This document shows positions 1 through 12,200 of a DNA stretch of 16,981 nt, in pieces. Both the position numbers and the translations under genes were made by a program. This DNA is from JAVBMV01 sp031552145 (GTDB lineage Bacteria > Myxococcota > Myxococcia > Myxococcales > UBA5297). The stretch spans positions 1 through 16,981 of the forward strand of contig JAVBMV010000016.1 in NCBI GenBank assembly GCA_031552145.1, written 5' to 3'. Below the pieces are notes generated by a model that searched no databases, was not told where the DNA came from, and saw only the letters and a list, made by a program, of their open reading frames with translations. Within the stretch, counting starts at the first letter, position 1. Each line of letters opens with the position of its first letter.

Positions 1-3000
1 CCGAGGTCAGTTTCCCGGCGGCGTCCCTGAGCACCTGCACCCGATTGCCATTGTGGTCTTCGATTGCCACGAGCCTTCCCTGCGCGTCGAACTCCCTAAA
101 TGCCCCGTCCTTCTCCATCATCCGATACCCGGAGGCCGTCCCGATGAGCGACGACTCACATGCACGGGGACGCGTGTACCCGCCCGCTCCGTCCGGCACG
201 AAGCGCCTCTCTCCCAGCCGCTCGTTGACGAAGAGCACCTCCCCGCCTGCCTCGAACGTCAGGTTCTCCTCGTACGATATCTGCCACTGCTCTCCCAGCG
301 AGCTCCTGTAGGGCTTGAGTGTCTTCGACCGATAGGCCCGCGAGAAGACGATCGGAATCCCCACTCCAGGCAGCATCAGCTCCTTCTCCTGAAACTCGTA
401 GCTGCCAAACGCAAAGTCGACCATGCTCGCCACAGGCGCACAGCTCATCCCGCAGCCGCAACCACCACCTCCCGAGCCGTTCGACGACCCGTCCGCCCCC
501 GAGCCGCCATTCGCTGTGCCGTAGAGCCGATAGACGCCGTTGCTCGTCGCCAGGTCCACTCCGATGTAGCCCTCGATACCCTGGAACGGCCCAAACGTGA
601 TCGGCTTCGCCGGCACCTGCAGCGTCATCCCGGCGTAGACGATACGGCTCATGTCCGAGCGCGCCCCGCTCGTGTACCCCGTCAACGCCCCCAGCTTGCT
701 CGCGTTCGACTTGTCGATCGTGAGCACCTCGATGCCCTGCTGGGTCGCGAGCTGTAGCGTCTTCACCGCCGAGACCGCCGTCCCGTGCACCACCTGCTCC
801 CAGATTCGATGCTCTCCCGCGCTCGTCTGGTACCCATAGAGTCTCATCAGCGGAAGGCGCACCGAATCCTGTGGCCCCACCGCCGTCCCGCTCCCGCGCG
901 GCACGTCGATGAGCCAGTGCCCCGCCCTGACAGAGACCACCTGCCCAAACATCTCCGTCGACTTGAACTCCCTTGCCGCCAGCCCGAAGTTCACGTCGTG
1001 CAAGTAGGCGTACCGCTGCAGCGCGTAGAGCCTGCGCCCTTCCTCGTTCGCTTGCTTGAAGTATCTCGCCACCGCCACCTGCGCCTTCGCCTCCTCTACC
1101 TCCTCGAGCGGCGCCCTCGCCGACACCGCCTGCGCCAGCTTGCCCTCTCTCGCCGCGATGATCGAGTCCGGCACTCCTCCCGCGTCGATGTAGAGCGCGC
1201 TCGCCTCTCCCGCCGTGAGCAGGTGCGTCTCCGGCGCATACCCTATCCGCGCCCCAGAGAGGCTCACCTCGAGATCCTCGTAGGTTCCAGGCTGCACCGT
1301 CTCGCCCACCGCCACCTCGACTCCATCGACTCTCAGCGTCGGCACCACGAACACGCTGCGCGGATTGACGAAGCGGATCCCTCCCGCGGTGGCGATCGCC
1401 TGATTGTCTCCGGAGTAGGCACCCCGGTACTTGAGCGCGAGTTCCTTTCCAAAGAGCGTCGGAACATCCAGCGTCGCGCTCACGGCCCCGCTGTAGGTCA
1501 CCCTGAGCCTCATGGTCGCCGGCACCTTGTCGAAGACCGATAGCGTGTTGAGCACCCGCGCTGGCAAGTCCCCTGGCAACAGCTCCATTCGGTCCGGCAC
1601 GAGCGTGCGCCGTATCGTCGCCTGCTCGAGCGTCTTGCACTCCAGGTCGTGCGTCCGCACGTACTGCCTGAGGCTCTCCTCGAAGAGCTCCAGCGGCATC
1701 TTCCCGCTCGGCGCCGCGAGGATCCCCGCGAAGTCGAATGGCACCGCGCCGCGCAGGTCGATGCCCGCCTCGATCTCGTACTGCTTCAACGTCGGATCGA
1801 GCCTCACCCAGAGCTGCTCGCCATCGGCGGGCGAGAGCCCCCGGTAGTTGCCGTACCGAACATAGGCGCGCACCCATACATGCTCCAGATCGACCCACTC
1901 CACCTCGTTCTTGGCGTTCACCTGCGCGCGAACTGGATATCCCGCCGTCGCGAAGTAGTCCGCCGCATCCTGCGGCGTCAGCGTCCCCGCCCAGTCCATC
2001 GCCTGTTCCGGCGACAGCCGCACCGAGCCGTACTCGTACCGCGCGGGGATCCCCGACGCGCGCAGCAGCGCCACCAGGAGCGACGACAGGTCGAAGTCAT
2101 TACCCGCCTTCGTCAACCTTGCCCCTTCGCTTCCCTTGCGCGAGCCGTAATAGACCTCGCTGTCGTACTCGTCGTGGACGTGGTTGTAGAGCGCGATAGG
2201 ATTCTTTCCCAGCCGCGCCGCGAGCGCCTGGAGCTCCGGCGTCAATCGCACCTCGGGCGTCTCCACAAGATCCGCAGCGGTCGGCGGCGGCAGCGCCGCG
2301 AGCGCCGCGTCGATGAGCAACTCCGTCGCCTCGTAGAATCCGCCGCCGTTCGAGGCGTAGAGCACCCGTGGAATCTTCTCCGACGGGAAGGGCTCCGTTG
2401 CGAGCTGCTCGGCCGAGAGGAGCCCGGCCGGCGTTGGCACCATCGCTCCGTCGGCCTGCGCGAAGAAGCTGCGCGCCGCGGGAGAGAGCACCCCCGCCCT
2501 CCACTCCTTGGGCAATACCTGGCGCGGCTCGAGCCGCTCGGGAGGCGCGCGTTTGGCCGGAGCCGGAAGCGAAGGACGAGCGTTGGAGCGCCCGGCGAGC
2601 GCCTTCTCGAGCTCGCCCACCGGAAGCGCAAGGCCCTTCTCGGCGGCGCGGGCGTTCGACTCGAGCGCCTTTTCGATGAGGCCGAAGCGTTGCTTGAGGC
2701 GGTCCCCATAGGCACGGTCGACTCGGCCAAGCTCCTTCTTCGCCGCCGCGAGGTTCATCGCGTACGAGCGAAGCCTCGCCGCGGTCTCCTTGCGAGCCGT
2801 CGCGTCCGAACCAGTTTCACGCAGAGAGGGAAGCTGCTTCTCCAGTTCGCCCAGCATCTGCGAAATGCCCGCGAGGCGAGAGGACTCGTGCTGCTTCTGG
2901 ACCTCTTCCACCGCGCGCTCGTGTCTCGCCCTCTTATCTGGGTCGCCGCCAAGGTTGCGCTGTAGCTGCGCAACCGCCTCCTTGCGCCGCTTCTCTATCG

Positions 3001-3238
3001 CTGGCCCGCGCTTCTTCTCATAGGCCACCGGATCGACGAGCTGCTCGAGGTCGACTCCCATTGAAGCAGCAACCTCCTTCAGGCTGCGGTTCTTCTTCTG
3101 CTTCTCCGCGAGGAGCGGCCCCGCATAGGCGTTGCCGCCGATCGAGGCCCAGGCGAAACAGCTCAGCGTGACGCTGCAAATAATACGGAACGCCACGGAG
3201 TATCTCGATCGATCCGAGTTCGTTATTTCAGAGCGCAT
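1..3238 (-). CDS. Secreted RHS/YD-repeat protein with transglutaminase-like and DUF6531 domains (C-terminus beyond left edge)
   Basis: The frame stays open from the ATG at 3238 to base 1, giving 1079 residues and no stop, so the toxin-like or repeat-rich C-terminus is not visible. An AAGGA sits 8 bases before the ATG. Residues 1-39 look like a Sec signal peptide ending AYA|G. Residues about 45-200 are Lys/Glu-rich and probably helical. Residues about 340-485 form a transglutaminase-like domain containing GNDFDLSSLLVALLRASGIP; His453 (EHVW) and Asp481 (LDPT) are present, but Asp381 occupies the usual catalytic Cys position. A long region follows (about 500-910) resembling the segment that joins transglutaminase and RHS parts in other large RHS proteins. 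Then come a Gly-rich hinge with CGCGMSC, and DUF6531 from about residue 935 (VDFAFGSYEF, LPGVGIPIVFSRAYRS). The first YD-type repeat follows (FDAQGRLVAIEDHNGNRV). RHS proteins build a hollow beta-cocoon and often deliver a variable C-terminal effector; whether this one does cannot be seen. It starts 39 bases after the giant upstream gene, so it is probably its operon partner. Confidence 0.9.
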   Translation of the reverse strand, partial: MRSEITNSDRSRYSVAFRIICSVTLSCFAWASIGGNAYAGPLLAEKQKKNRSLKEVAASMGVDLEQLVDPVAYEKKRGPAIEKRRKEAVAQLQRNLGGDPDKRARHERAVEEVQKQHESSRLAGISQMLGELEKQLPSLRETGSDATARKETAARLRSYAMNLAAAKKELGRVDRAYGDRLKQRFGLIEKALESNARAAEKGLALPVGELEKALAGRSNARPSLPAPAKRAPPERLEPRQVLPKEWRAGVLSPAARSFFAQADGAMVPTPAGLLSAEQLATEPFPSEKIPRVLYASNGGGFYEATELLIDAALAALPPPTAADLVETPEVRLTPELQALAARLGKNPIALYNHVHDEYDSEVYYGSRKGSEGARLTKAGNDFDLSSLLVALLRASGIPARYEYGSVRLSPEQAMDWAGTLTPQDAADYFATAGYPVRAQVNAKNEVEWVDLEHVWVRAYVRYGNYRGLSPADGEQLWVRLDPTLKQYEIEAGIDLRGAVPFDFAGILAAPSGKMPLELFEESLRQYVRTHDLECKTLEQATIRRTLVPDRMELLPGDLPARVLNTLSVFDKVPATMRLRVTYSGAVSATLDVPTLFGKELALKYRGAYSGDNQAIATAGGIRFVNPRSVFVVPTLRVDGVEVAVGETVQPGTYEDLEVSLSGARIGYAPETHLLTAGEASALYIDAGGVPDSIIAAREGKLAQAVSARAPLEEVEEAKAQVAVARYFKQANEEGRRLYALQRYAYLHDVNFGLAAREFKSTEMFGQVVSVRAGHWLIDVPRGSGTAVGPQDSVRLPLMRLYGYQTSAGEHRIWEQVVHGTAVSAVKTLQLATQQGIEVLTIDKSNASKLGALTGYTSGARSDMSRIVYAGMTLQVPAKPITFGPFQGIEGYIGVDLATSNGVYRLYGTANGGSGADGSSNGSGGGGCGCGMSCAPVASMVDFAFGSYEFQEKELMLPGVGIPIVFSRAYRSKTLKPYRSSLGEQWQISYEENLTFEAGGEVLFVNERLGERRFVPDGAGGYTRPRACESSLIGTASGYRMMEKDGAFREFDAQGRLVAIEDHNGNRVQVLRDAAGKLTS

Positions 3239-3277
3239 TCTTTGTTTCCTTCTCAAGGCAGTCTTCTCGGAGACGGA

Positions 3278-6200
3278 TCAGGGACAGGTCATAGGGGGTG
3301 GCGACACTTGTTGCTGCCCCGTCAGAACGACCCTCTGGTTGTTCTGGAACAAGAGGTTTCTCCCGACGATCGCTCCATGGAGCGTCGCGTGGGTGTTCCC
3401 AAAGACCAGGTCCGCGTAGGGCGCATAGATGGACAGGGCCGCCTCGACACGATTGGTGATTACCAGGGAGGTGCCGCTTCCCGTGCGGACGCCACTGACG
3501 AGCACCATATCGCTCTGGTTGGCGGGCGAGCCACCCAGCGTCGATTGGCTCTGGACTGAAACATTGCCACGGACATAGAGGATCGCCGTTGCGCCGCGCT
3601 CGACCGTCAGTGAACTCTCGTTCTGAATCGAGAGGCTCTCGAGATAGAAGCTACCACCGGGCAGGACGGCGGCGGCTCGGTTCGTCAGTGAGATTCGCCC
3701 ATTCGCGAAGAATGGTTTGCCTTCGAGCAGCGCGTTGTCATTCTGATCGCGCACGGCGTCGAGGACCGCGTCGAGGTCGAAATCGCACGCGCAGGGCGCT
3801 GGCGGAGGGTCGACGCGAACGAGGGCGCCGATTCTCGGATTGTTCTGAGTCGTCAACGTTCCGCCGTAGTAGAGCGTCCCGCTCACGAGGGCATCCTGAT
3901 TACGGGCGACAGCCGCACCGCCGCAGACCGCGTCTCCCAGGATCGTGGCGGTGCCATCGACGGTCAGCGCGCGATTGGCTCCCACGGAGGCGAGCCCGCC
4001 GTTCTCTCCCTCGATGATCGCGCCGCTCTTGATCGTCAGATCGTTGGTCGCGCAAACCGCGTAATGGAAGGTCGGGATCTTGTCGTCGTCCGGGTCGGGC
4101 TCCTCAACGCCCTCGAGCGCGAGCACCACCATTGGACCGCGACCGAGCGCCAGAGTCTCGCCTTCTACGTCGAGCAATTCGCCGTCGATCCGATAGATAC
4201 CCGGCAGACCCTCTTCGAGCGCAAACGATCCAAAGACCGTTATCTCGCCGTCGACCGGAATGGTCGCAAGCTCCTTCACCTCTTGATATGCCACGCCACC
4301 GTGTGGGTCGGTAACGGTCAGGCGGAGAAGGCCTGTAATCGGAATATTGGCGCGAAGGTTGGCGATTCGAGCTCGCACCGCGACAAAGTCGGTCGTGCGA
4401 TAGGAAGGAGCAGCCGGCCGAAGCTCGATGGTCGGCGACAGGGTCGGACGTATCGCGACAGGTGCCTCGGCATAGCCGCGTCCCCCGTCGGCAAACGCAA
4501 CCTCCGCGACGAGGCGGTACTCCCCGGCGGGAGCCTGACCGATAGGCCAGAGGAGCTGGAAACCAGCGCCCGGCCCCGGCGTGGCCGCGCCGAGTTGGGC
4601 TGTGGCGCGCCGCCGCGCCGAGGTCGCGCCCAGGAGCTTCGATACATTGCCAGCGAGTAGTTCGGGCGAGCCAATGGTGCCTCCACTATTCCCATAGCGA
4701 ACCAGCTCATTCGACGCGTTCAGCGCGACGAGATCGATCCGACCATCGCCGTCCGTGTCGACCGCCGAGAGCGCGCGGTGGGCGCCAGCGACGAGCCTCG
4801 CGGGAGACTGGAAGGTGCCGCCGCCGACTCCACGGAAGGACCAGAGGCCGCTCGACGTCGCGGCGACCAGATCCGGGAGCCGATCTCCGTCGAGATCGGC
4901 CGCGGCCAGGGCAGCGATCACTCCGGGCTCGCCCGAGATCGTCTGGGCCGATGCAAACTCGCCTGGGACGGAGCCGCGATAAAGCGCCAGGGGCGACCCC
5001 GCGCGAACGATATCGAGCTTGCCATCGAGATCGAAGTCGGCTGCCGCAAAGACGTTGCTTCCGGCGCCCGAGAACTCGAGTTCATAGGGCAAGAGCATTC
5101 CGTCGCCCAGGCCGAGCCCCATCGCGAGGCGCGGTGAATCGAATCGAAGGAGATCGACGAAGCGATCGCCGTTGGCTTCGGCGGTTTGCCACGGCAAAGC
5201 GCTTCCACCAAGCGCATCCCAGGCCACGCCCCCGCTAAAACCCGACCCTGAAGGACCTATGGAGCCCAGGTGGGTTCGGCTGTAGACGCCGTTCGACTCG
5301 ACCAAGTCGGGAAGGGTGTCGCGATTGAAATCGGCCAACGCCGCGCCAATCACGTTCATGGGCGGATCAGCGTCGAATGCGGGCGCGTCGAGCCAGCCCG
5401 ATTCGGCCGCGCGAAGTGTGTGGACTTCGCCGCCAGCCTCGAAGGCAACGAGCGCATCGGGGAACGGCACGGCGCTGGCGGCGGAGGGCTGGAAGGGGCC
5501 AAAACCAATCTCGTCGAAGACGATCTGGAAGTGGCGAGACAGGCCGAGATCTCCAGGGGCGAGCCATGTGAGTTTGCCAGCACCGTAGAACGCGGGGCGC
5601 TCCTCCAGGAGAGCCCCAGTGAGAGCGTCGACCTCGAAGACCCGGAGCGAATCGAGCGCGAGCTCCGCGCCTATACGTCCCAGCCCCGCGAGCGCTGCCG
5701 CGAAATCAATCTGTGCCGATATCAGTGGATTTTCGACACCATCTTGCGCGGCAGTCGTCGCAAGGATGCGATACCGATAGCCGGGCGCCGCCGTCTTCGA
5801 TAGGAACTCCGTCAGGTCAAAGGTAGCGAGCCTCGTACCGCTCCCCGACTCCGTGAAGAGCGTGATCGTCCCGCTCCCCTCGGTGGGGGTTTCAGACGTG
5901 ACGCCCAGCTGAACGAGCGCATCCGCGAACGCGGGATAACTCGAACGGTCGGTAACCAAGGTGATGCTGCGAACATCCGGGCGCACATCGACGAGCCCCT
6001 TCTGGCGATCATTCTCGTAGGTCTCTTGAAGCTGGGCCCGCATCGGATCGACCACCGCCCAAAGCTCGTAAGGGCGGGCATCGGGAGGAGCGGTGACAGC
6101 CATCGAGACCACCTTCTGTTGCCCCTCCTCGAGCACGGCGACCTGCACAGTACCTATGAGAGCTCCTCCCTGTGCCGGATCGCCCCAGAAGAAGGTGACC

Positions 6201-9200
6201 GGGAAATCATAGAAGTCGGCATCGACCGCGGCGATCCGTGCCTCTACGGTTACCTCGCGGCGCACGATCGGATCGGCTGGCGTCGCTCGGACCGAGCCTG
6301 GCTCGATGAGCAGGTCGCCCTTATCGGAGCCAGCGACGAGCACCTCACGAACACCGACGTTGTTGGTCTCGTCTAGTTCGACAATCAGGTTCTCCGGGTC
6401 TGCCACCACATGGATCTGATGACGTCCCGAGGTCGCGATCCAGGTCGTCGCCACAGTCGCGACTCCGCCCACCGGCAACGACAGGATCGCGTCGTTCCCA
6501 GCGCGGAGCGCGCCGTGAACTGGCTCTCCATCAAAGAAGCGGACGACGAGCCCATCGACCGCGGCCGGCCCTAGGTTGGCGACGCGGGCAGTGATGGCAA
6601 CCGCTTCCCCGGCGTTGGGCTGCGCGGGGGAGAAGTGAACCGAGCTGCCGTTATCCCAGAGAACCGCGAGGTCTCCAGGCCCGAGCGGCGCCGTGTACTG
6701 GCCGAATCCCACCCCCTCGAGTCCCCTCCACAGCGCGTCGAACTCGAGCTGCCGGACCGTCCCGTCGCGCACCGGATTGGGCGAAAGGAACGTGACCAGG
6801 TACTCAGAGACATACTTGCCAACGACCGAGACGATGTGATCCGCGACACCGGCGCCCTCGGGGAACGCCACCGCGACACCTCCGGTGCCCGCCGCCAGTT
6901 GCTGGGCCGAGGCGACGACCGCGGGCGTGAAGTAGCCTGGATTGATCTCCGAATAGATCGGATATGCGTGAACATCATGCGCCTGGCATGCGGCGATCGC
7001 CTCCGCGATCGATTGGTGATCGTTCGCATCGGTATTATCGCCATTGTAGGCACCCTCGTCCGATATCGGCAACACGATGCGGATGGCCCCGGGGTGCCAT
7101 GGATGGTATTCGGCAAGATAGGTCGTCGCGGGTCCCCAGTCTTCAACATGTGCAGCGACGAGCGCGCCGTTGAATTTGACCGTCGCCAATCGCTGGAGGC
7201 ACGGAGCGGACGAGAGCGTCCCACCAATTCCGTAAATGGTTGTCTTCAGGTCGACGCCCAGAACGCGCACGCGCCACTGGATCTCGTCGATCAGCTCGCA
7301 CACGCGCTGCGCCTCATCAGTCATCGAGCCCGAGATGTCGAACGCGAAGACCAGATCGATCGCGGATGGCGTCGTATCGGGGCTCCTCTCGATGAGGGAG
7401 ACGATCTGGGCGAGCACCCCATCCTCGAAGATCGTCAAGTCCTGAGGGCGAATTCCCATCGCCGCGAGCCCCACGGAGTCGCGAATCGCGAGGCTCGCCT
7501 CGACCGTCGAGAATGCGCTCGAGTTGACCGCTCCAACACTCACTTGAAGCGTCGGGGCTGCGTTCACATCGACCTTGAGGCTGAGTCTGTTGTTTGCCTC
7601 GTTCGTCTCGGCGATCTCGTTGAGCGGGTCGACCACCGCGAAGAGCTCATGTTCTCCGCTGGCACCCGTCGGGATCCACGGCAGGACCGCGACCGCTTGC
7701 CCCCTCCCCGCGACATCGATCACCACCTCGCCAAGGAGAGTGCCGCTAACCTCTGGCTTTCCGTCAAAGAACCCGACCCTTGCCTGAATCGGTTCGCGAC
7801 CAAGCTGTCGGACCACCGCGACGATCGAGGCGCTCCGGCCGAGCACCGGCCTTGCGGGAACGACAGTCAGCCCATTGATGCCAAACTGGCCCGCGATGGT
7901 CAGGTCGTCGCTGACGAGCGCCGCACAGACAGGCCCGGCTCGAACGCTCCTCGCGCCGGTGTGAGCGACCGCCTCGACCTCGTAACAACGAGACTGGCCG
8001 CGCGACACCGACGTATCGTCCCAAGCATAAATAGTTGAATCGACCCACCCGATGGGATCGGCCTCGCCAGCGCGATAGATTTCGTAGCGATCGAGTAACG
8101 CCGCTGGGCTCGAGGACGTAATCCAGGTAAGCTGAAGGTAGGTCTCCTTCGAGGCGACCTTTAGAGTCCGCGGCGCCTCGATGACGGGCACCGTGAAATC
8201 GACCGAGGCCGAGGTGGGAACGCTCTCATTCCCATTGAGGTCGACCGCCACCACTTCGTACCGCACCGGGCCATCGAAGACGAGGTAGTCCGTTAATGTC
8301 GTCGTCGTCTGAAGAGGGATGGCCGCCGGATTCTTGAACCGGATGCCTCCACCGCCGACATCGGCCTCCAGGTGAAGCTTGTATCCAATGCCGTAGAAGG
8401 GCGGCGTTACAAGGAGATCAGGGTCGAGAGGCAAGGCCATCAAGGTCTCGCTCGATGTTCGATCGGCGAGGAGCGCGCCACGAATTCCCGGATCGGCCCT
8501 ATACGTCATCATCTTGCGGACCGACGCCGCTGCGTTTCCAAAATCGCGTGTCCGCCTCTCGAGTGGAGAGAGCGTCTCTGAATAGGTGCTCCCCAGAGAG
8601 GCCATCGAGACCACCTGCCTTTCGGCAACGTACACCTCGAGCTCCGCATATCTGAAATACCCGCTCGAACAGCGAGCCTCGCGCAGACGCACATAGCGCG
8701 CCTGGACGGGCGGCTCGAGGATCTGCCGGTCGGTCTTTCGCCCCTCGCGGCCTTCGAGCCGATCCTGGACCGTGCTCCACTCCTTTCCGTCACTGGAGAG
8801 GTCGATTGCGTAGGTACATATTGCAGCCTCGTTAAGGACGAGGTTCACTCCGGAGACCCGCGAGTCGTGTTCGAGCTTCGCGACAGCGTATCCGCCGGAG
8901 GCACCCGAAATGCCCAGGTCACTGGCGTTATAGGCTCCATCGAAGAGCGTCTCCGCCCCGGCACTCCCCTCGACAACCCCCGCGAATCGTCCCAACGAAG
9001 CCCCGTGCAATCCAGTTCGGTAGAGGCGATAGCCCGCGAGCTGTGGATCGCTCACCGCCGGCCACGAGAGGGTTACGCGGTTCCCCAAAGAGAGGGTCGC
9101 GGTCAGAGAAGCAGGCGCTGGCGGCGGTGTCCGATCTCCGAGCGTGCCCTCTGCCTCGTTCGAGGGCACGGTGATCCCACCATTCGATATCTCGGCTCGA

Positions 9201-12200
9201 ACGACATAGAAATGGCGGCCCGGCGCCAGCGGCGCATCTATGAAGGAAGTCCCTTCAACGAGCGCGGAGCCATATGCCGCGGCTTCTCGTAGGTAAACAC
9301 TGCCTGAAACATGCCGATATCTCATCGCCGTAGCGCGGCGAGGCACCCCGAGCGCAAGCTTGAGCGTAGCCGCCGCGTTTCCTCTTCGTTCGGCGAGCGT
9401 CTGCCACTGCCCGTCCTCTCCGAGGAGCTCGACATCGAAATCGCGTGGGATTGCGTTGAAGCTAAACGCAACTTCACTTATCTCCGACAGTGGGAATGTA
9501 AGCATCCACCACGAGGTCGTGTCGGCGCCAAGCGGTCTCCAGTAGGTACCGGGAGCCCCATCGCAACCCTTATCCGCCGAATAGGATAGACTGTACTCCG
9601 ACGAGGCGGAGGCGACACCCGAGATCGCTAGGTTTAGCGGCTTATTGATCCAGACTCCGTCGCGGTAGACTCGGTACCCTCTCACCGTCGAGGCGTTGGC
9701 TCCCGGCCCGGGGGTCCAGTCCAACCGCAACGCATTCGTCGCTTCCGCGGTGACGACAAGGTCAACTGGCGCCAGCTCGCCAGTCGCGAAGACAACGAGC
9801 GGGAGCTCCATCCGATTATTATCTTCTTTTGTCTCGGCCACTTCCTGAAGCGCGTCGATCTCGACGATGACCTTCCAGGCTCCCACGCGCTCATTCGTGT
9901 CCCACGGGAAGGTTCGATCGATCTGTTGGCCGGGTTCGAGCGAGAGCCGCTCCTCTCCCAGAAGCAGCTCCTCGCCCTCTCTCTGAATGACGGCGCGAAG
10001 CATCGAGATCGCCGCCAGCCCCAGTCGGTTTCCGGCGGCGACCCGCACGCTCACAGGTGCCCCAGCCGCGACCTCGCTCGGTTCGACTCGGGCGTCGACC
10101 ACCAGATCGGGACGAGTCGAGGAGACCACCGTGATCGAGCGTTCCACACGATTGTTGGTCGAATCGATGTCTTGGTCTGCCGCGAGGTCGACGAGATAGG
10201 CTTTGAATCGGTATTCACCCTTCTTTTCTGCGAGCAGCGTGACCGCGCGGCTCAGATTTCCGCCCGCGGTGATCGACGATGCCCACTTCGACAGGGGAAT
10301 GAGCGCTCCGTCGGGTGCGATCGCCTCGACCTCAACATTGGCGTTCGCCGTGGCCGAGCCCAGATTTCGAACTCGATACGTAAAGGTGAGCACCTGCTCT
10401 TGCTCCGGTACCGCGGGTGTGATCGCTACATCGGCGTCGAGAAGCGCCAGGTCGGCCTGGGGCGTCAGCTCGTAGGAGCCAAAGAAGGTGTTCTGCTCGT
10501 CGAGTTCGTCGACCCTCTGCTCGGGATCGAGGAGCACCGTGATCGTCCGCCACCCAGTCTTTCCCGTAGGTGTGAAGCTCACTGGCCCCAGGAGCACCGA
10601 GCCTCCAGCCGCGAGCGCTGGAATCGTCACCTCGCCGATGAGCGCTCCATCTGGACGTCCGTCGTAAACCTCGAAGCGGCTCTCCGGCGAAGCTTCTGTC
10701 CCTCGATTCTCGACGCGTATCCGGATCTCGACGCGGCGGCCCTCCAGGACAGGATTGGACGAGAGTACGATTCCTGCGTTTGGAACATGTAAGTCGACCG
10801 ACGAACGAACCTCGAGCGTCACGCGCCCAATGTCATCCTGTTCGATGGGATCGCCTGGCTGGTGCACGACCCGAACGATGAAGTCATGTCGCCCGTAGGG
10901 CAGCGTTCCGAGAAGAAAATCGACACTCTCGCTCCCATGCGCGGGGATTGCAGCGAGGACCTCGGTGCCATACTGAGTGAGGACGCTTCCCTCCTCCTCG
11001 CGATAGAGTTCAACTGTCACCGATTGAGCTTCGATGCTTCCGGCGTTGCCGATGACGGCGCGGATGCTCGCCGAGGTCGAAAGCGTCAACCACTCTGGGA
11101 CGCCGTGAACCGACACGACCGACAGCGAGATCGGTGTCTCCGCCTCCAGGGTGAGCACGCGGAAATTGTCGTCTTCGTTCGTCTCGAAGACCTGCTCGGT
11201 GTCGTCGACCCATGCGATGAAGCTCTTGGGACCAACCCAATCCGGCGCAATCGCTATGACCGCCTCGGCAACCCCGCGCGCCGGCATTTCGATGAGAGTC
11301 GATGTGCTGACGAGGTGACCTCCTAGAAATGGGTTTTCGTCGTAGAGGCCTACCCGGGCGATCGCAGGCTTCGCCCCGCCGTTGACGACGAAGACGCGCA
11401 CGGTTCCGGTCACTCCGATCGTCAGAGGGGCGGAAGGGCCATTGCCAACGGGCGAGATGCTCAATTCTGCCGAGAGCCTCTTCAGCGCGCGCGCCGCGAG
11501 CGCGGTATCTCGCGTCGAGCCGAACGAGCCATCGGGGCCCTGGCGCGCCTCGAGGTTGAGCGCTCCTGCCTCCATCTCTGTACGACCCAGACTCGAGCCG
11601 CTTAGGGCGATAACGGCGAGCGCGGTCTCTGCGACGCCTCCCTGACCGAAAGAGCCGTCGAAACGGCGCGCAGAGAGCAGAAAGCGGGCGCCGGCGTCGA
11701 CGTAGCTTTGGAGACTGAAGATCCGAGCCGCGCGAGCGAGCGCGATCGTCGCCATCGCACTCAGCTCTATGGATGGGTCGTTGTCAGCGACGGCAAAGCC
11801 ACCATTCGGCCGCTGAGCCTTGAGCAGGGTATCGACGGCGCTCGCGAGCATCGCGATGTCGCCGTCACATCGGATCAGCCACTCGACGAAGCCGATCGCC
11901 TCGTAGACCGACGCCGCGGTCGCGTCTCGGCTCGCGCCCGGCCCTCCCTTCGCGAAGGCGATTGTGCTCCCGAAAGTGCTGACGACGGCCCGATCGCCGC
12001 AGAGCGCCATGCTTCGACGCATCTCGAGGTCGAGCGACCTCGGTCGGGCCTGCGAGAGGTAGAAGCGCGCGGCGTCGAGCTCGAGGCCTCGCTGCGGGGC
12101 GACCTCTTCAACGGCGAGAACTGCCTCAACCGTCCCAAGGAGTTCGAGGTCAGGCTCTGTCGCGAACCTGCCATCCGACAGTTGGCCCGCGAGCAGCGCG

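Noticed and set aside
156..1898. A 580-codon open frame on the minus strand
   Set aside because: It is an out-of-frame shadow of the RHS gene: Arg/Gly/Ala-rich with no domain pattern, while the overlapping frame gives clear transglutaminase, DUF6531 and RHS motifs.
1649..2965. A 438-codon open frame on the plus strand
   Set aside because: It is Arg- and Leu-rich, lacks any recognisable motif, and lies wholly antisense to the RHS gene; this is typical of high-GC antisense frames.
6635..8038. A 467-codon open frame on the plus strand
   Set aside because: It is antisense to the VWA and CARDB part of the giant gene and is full of Arg and Asp with no domain signal.
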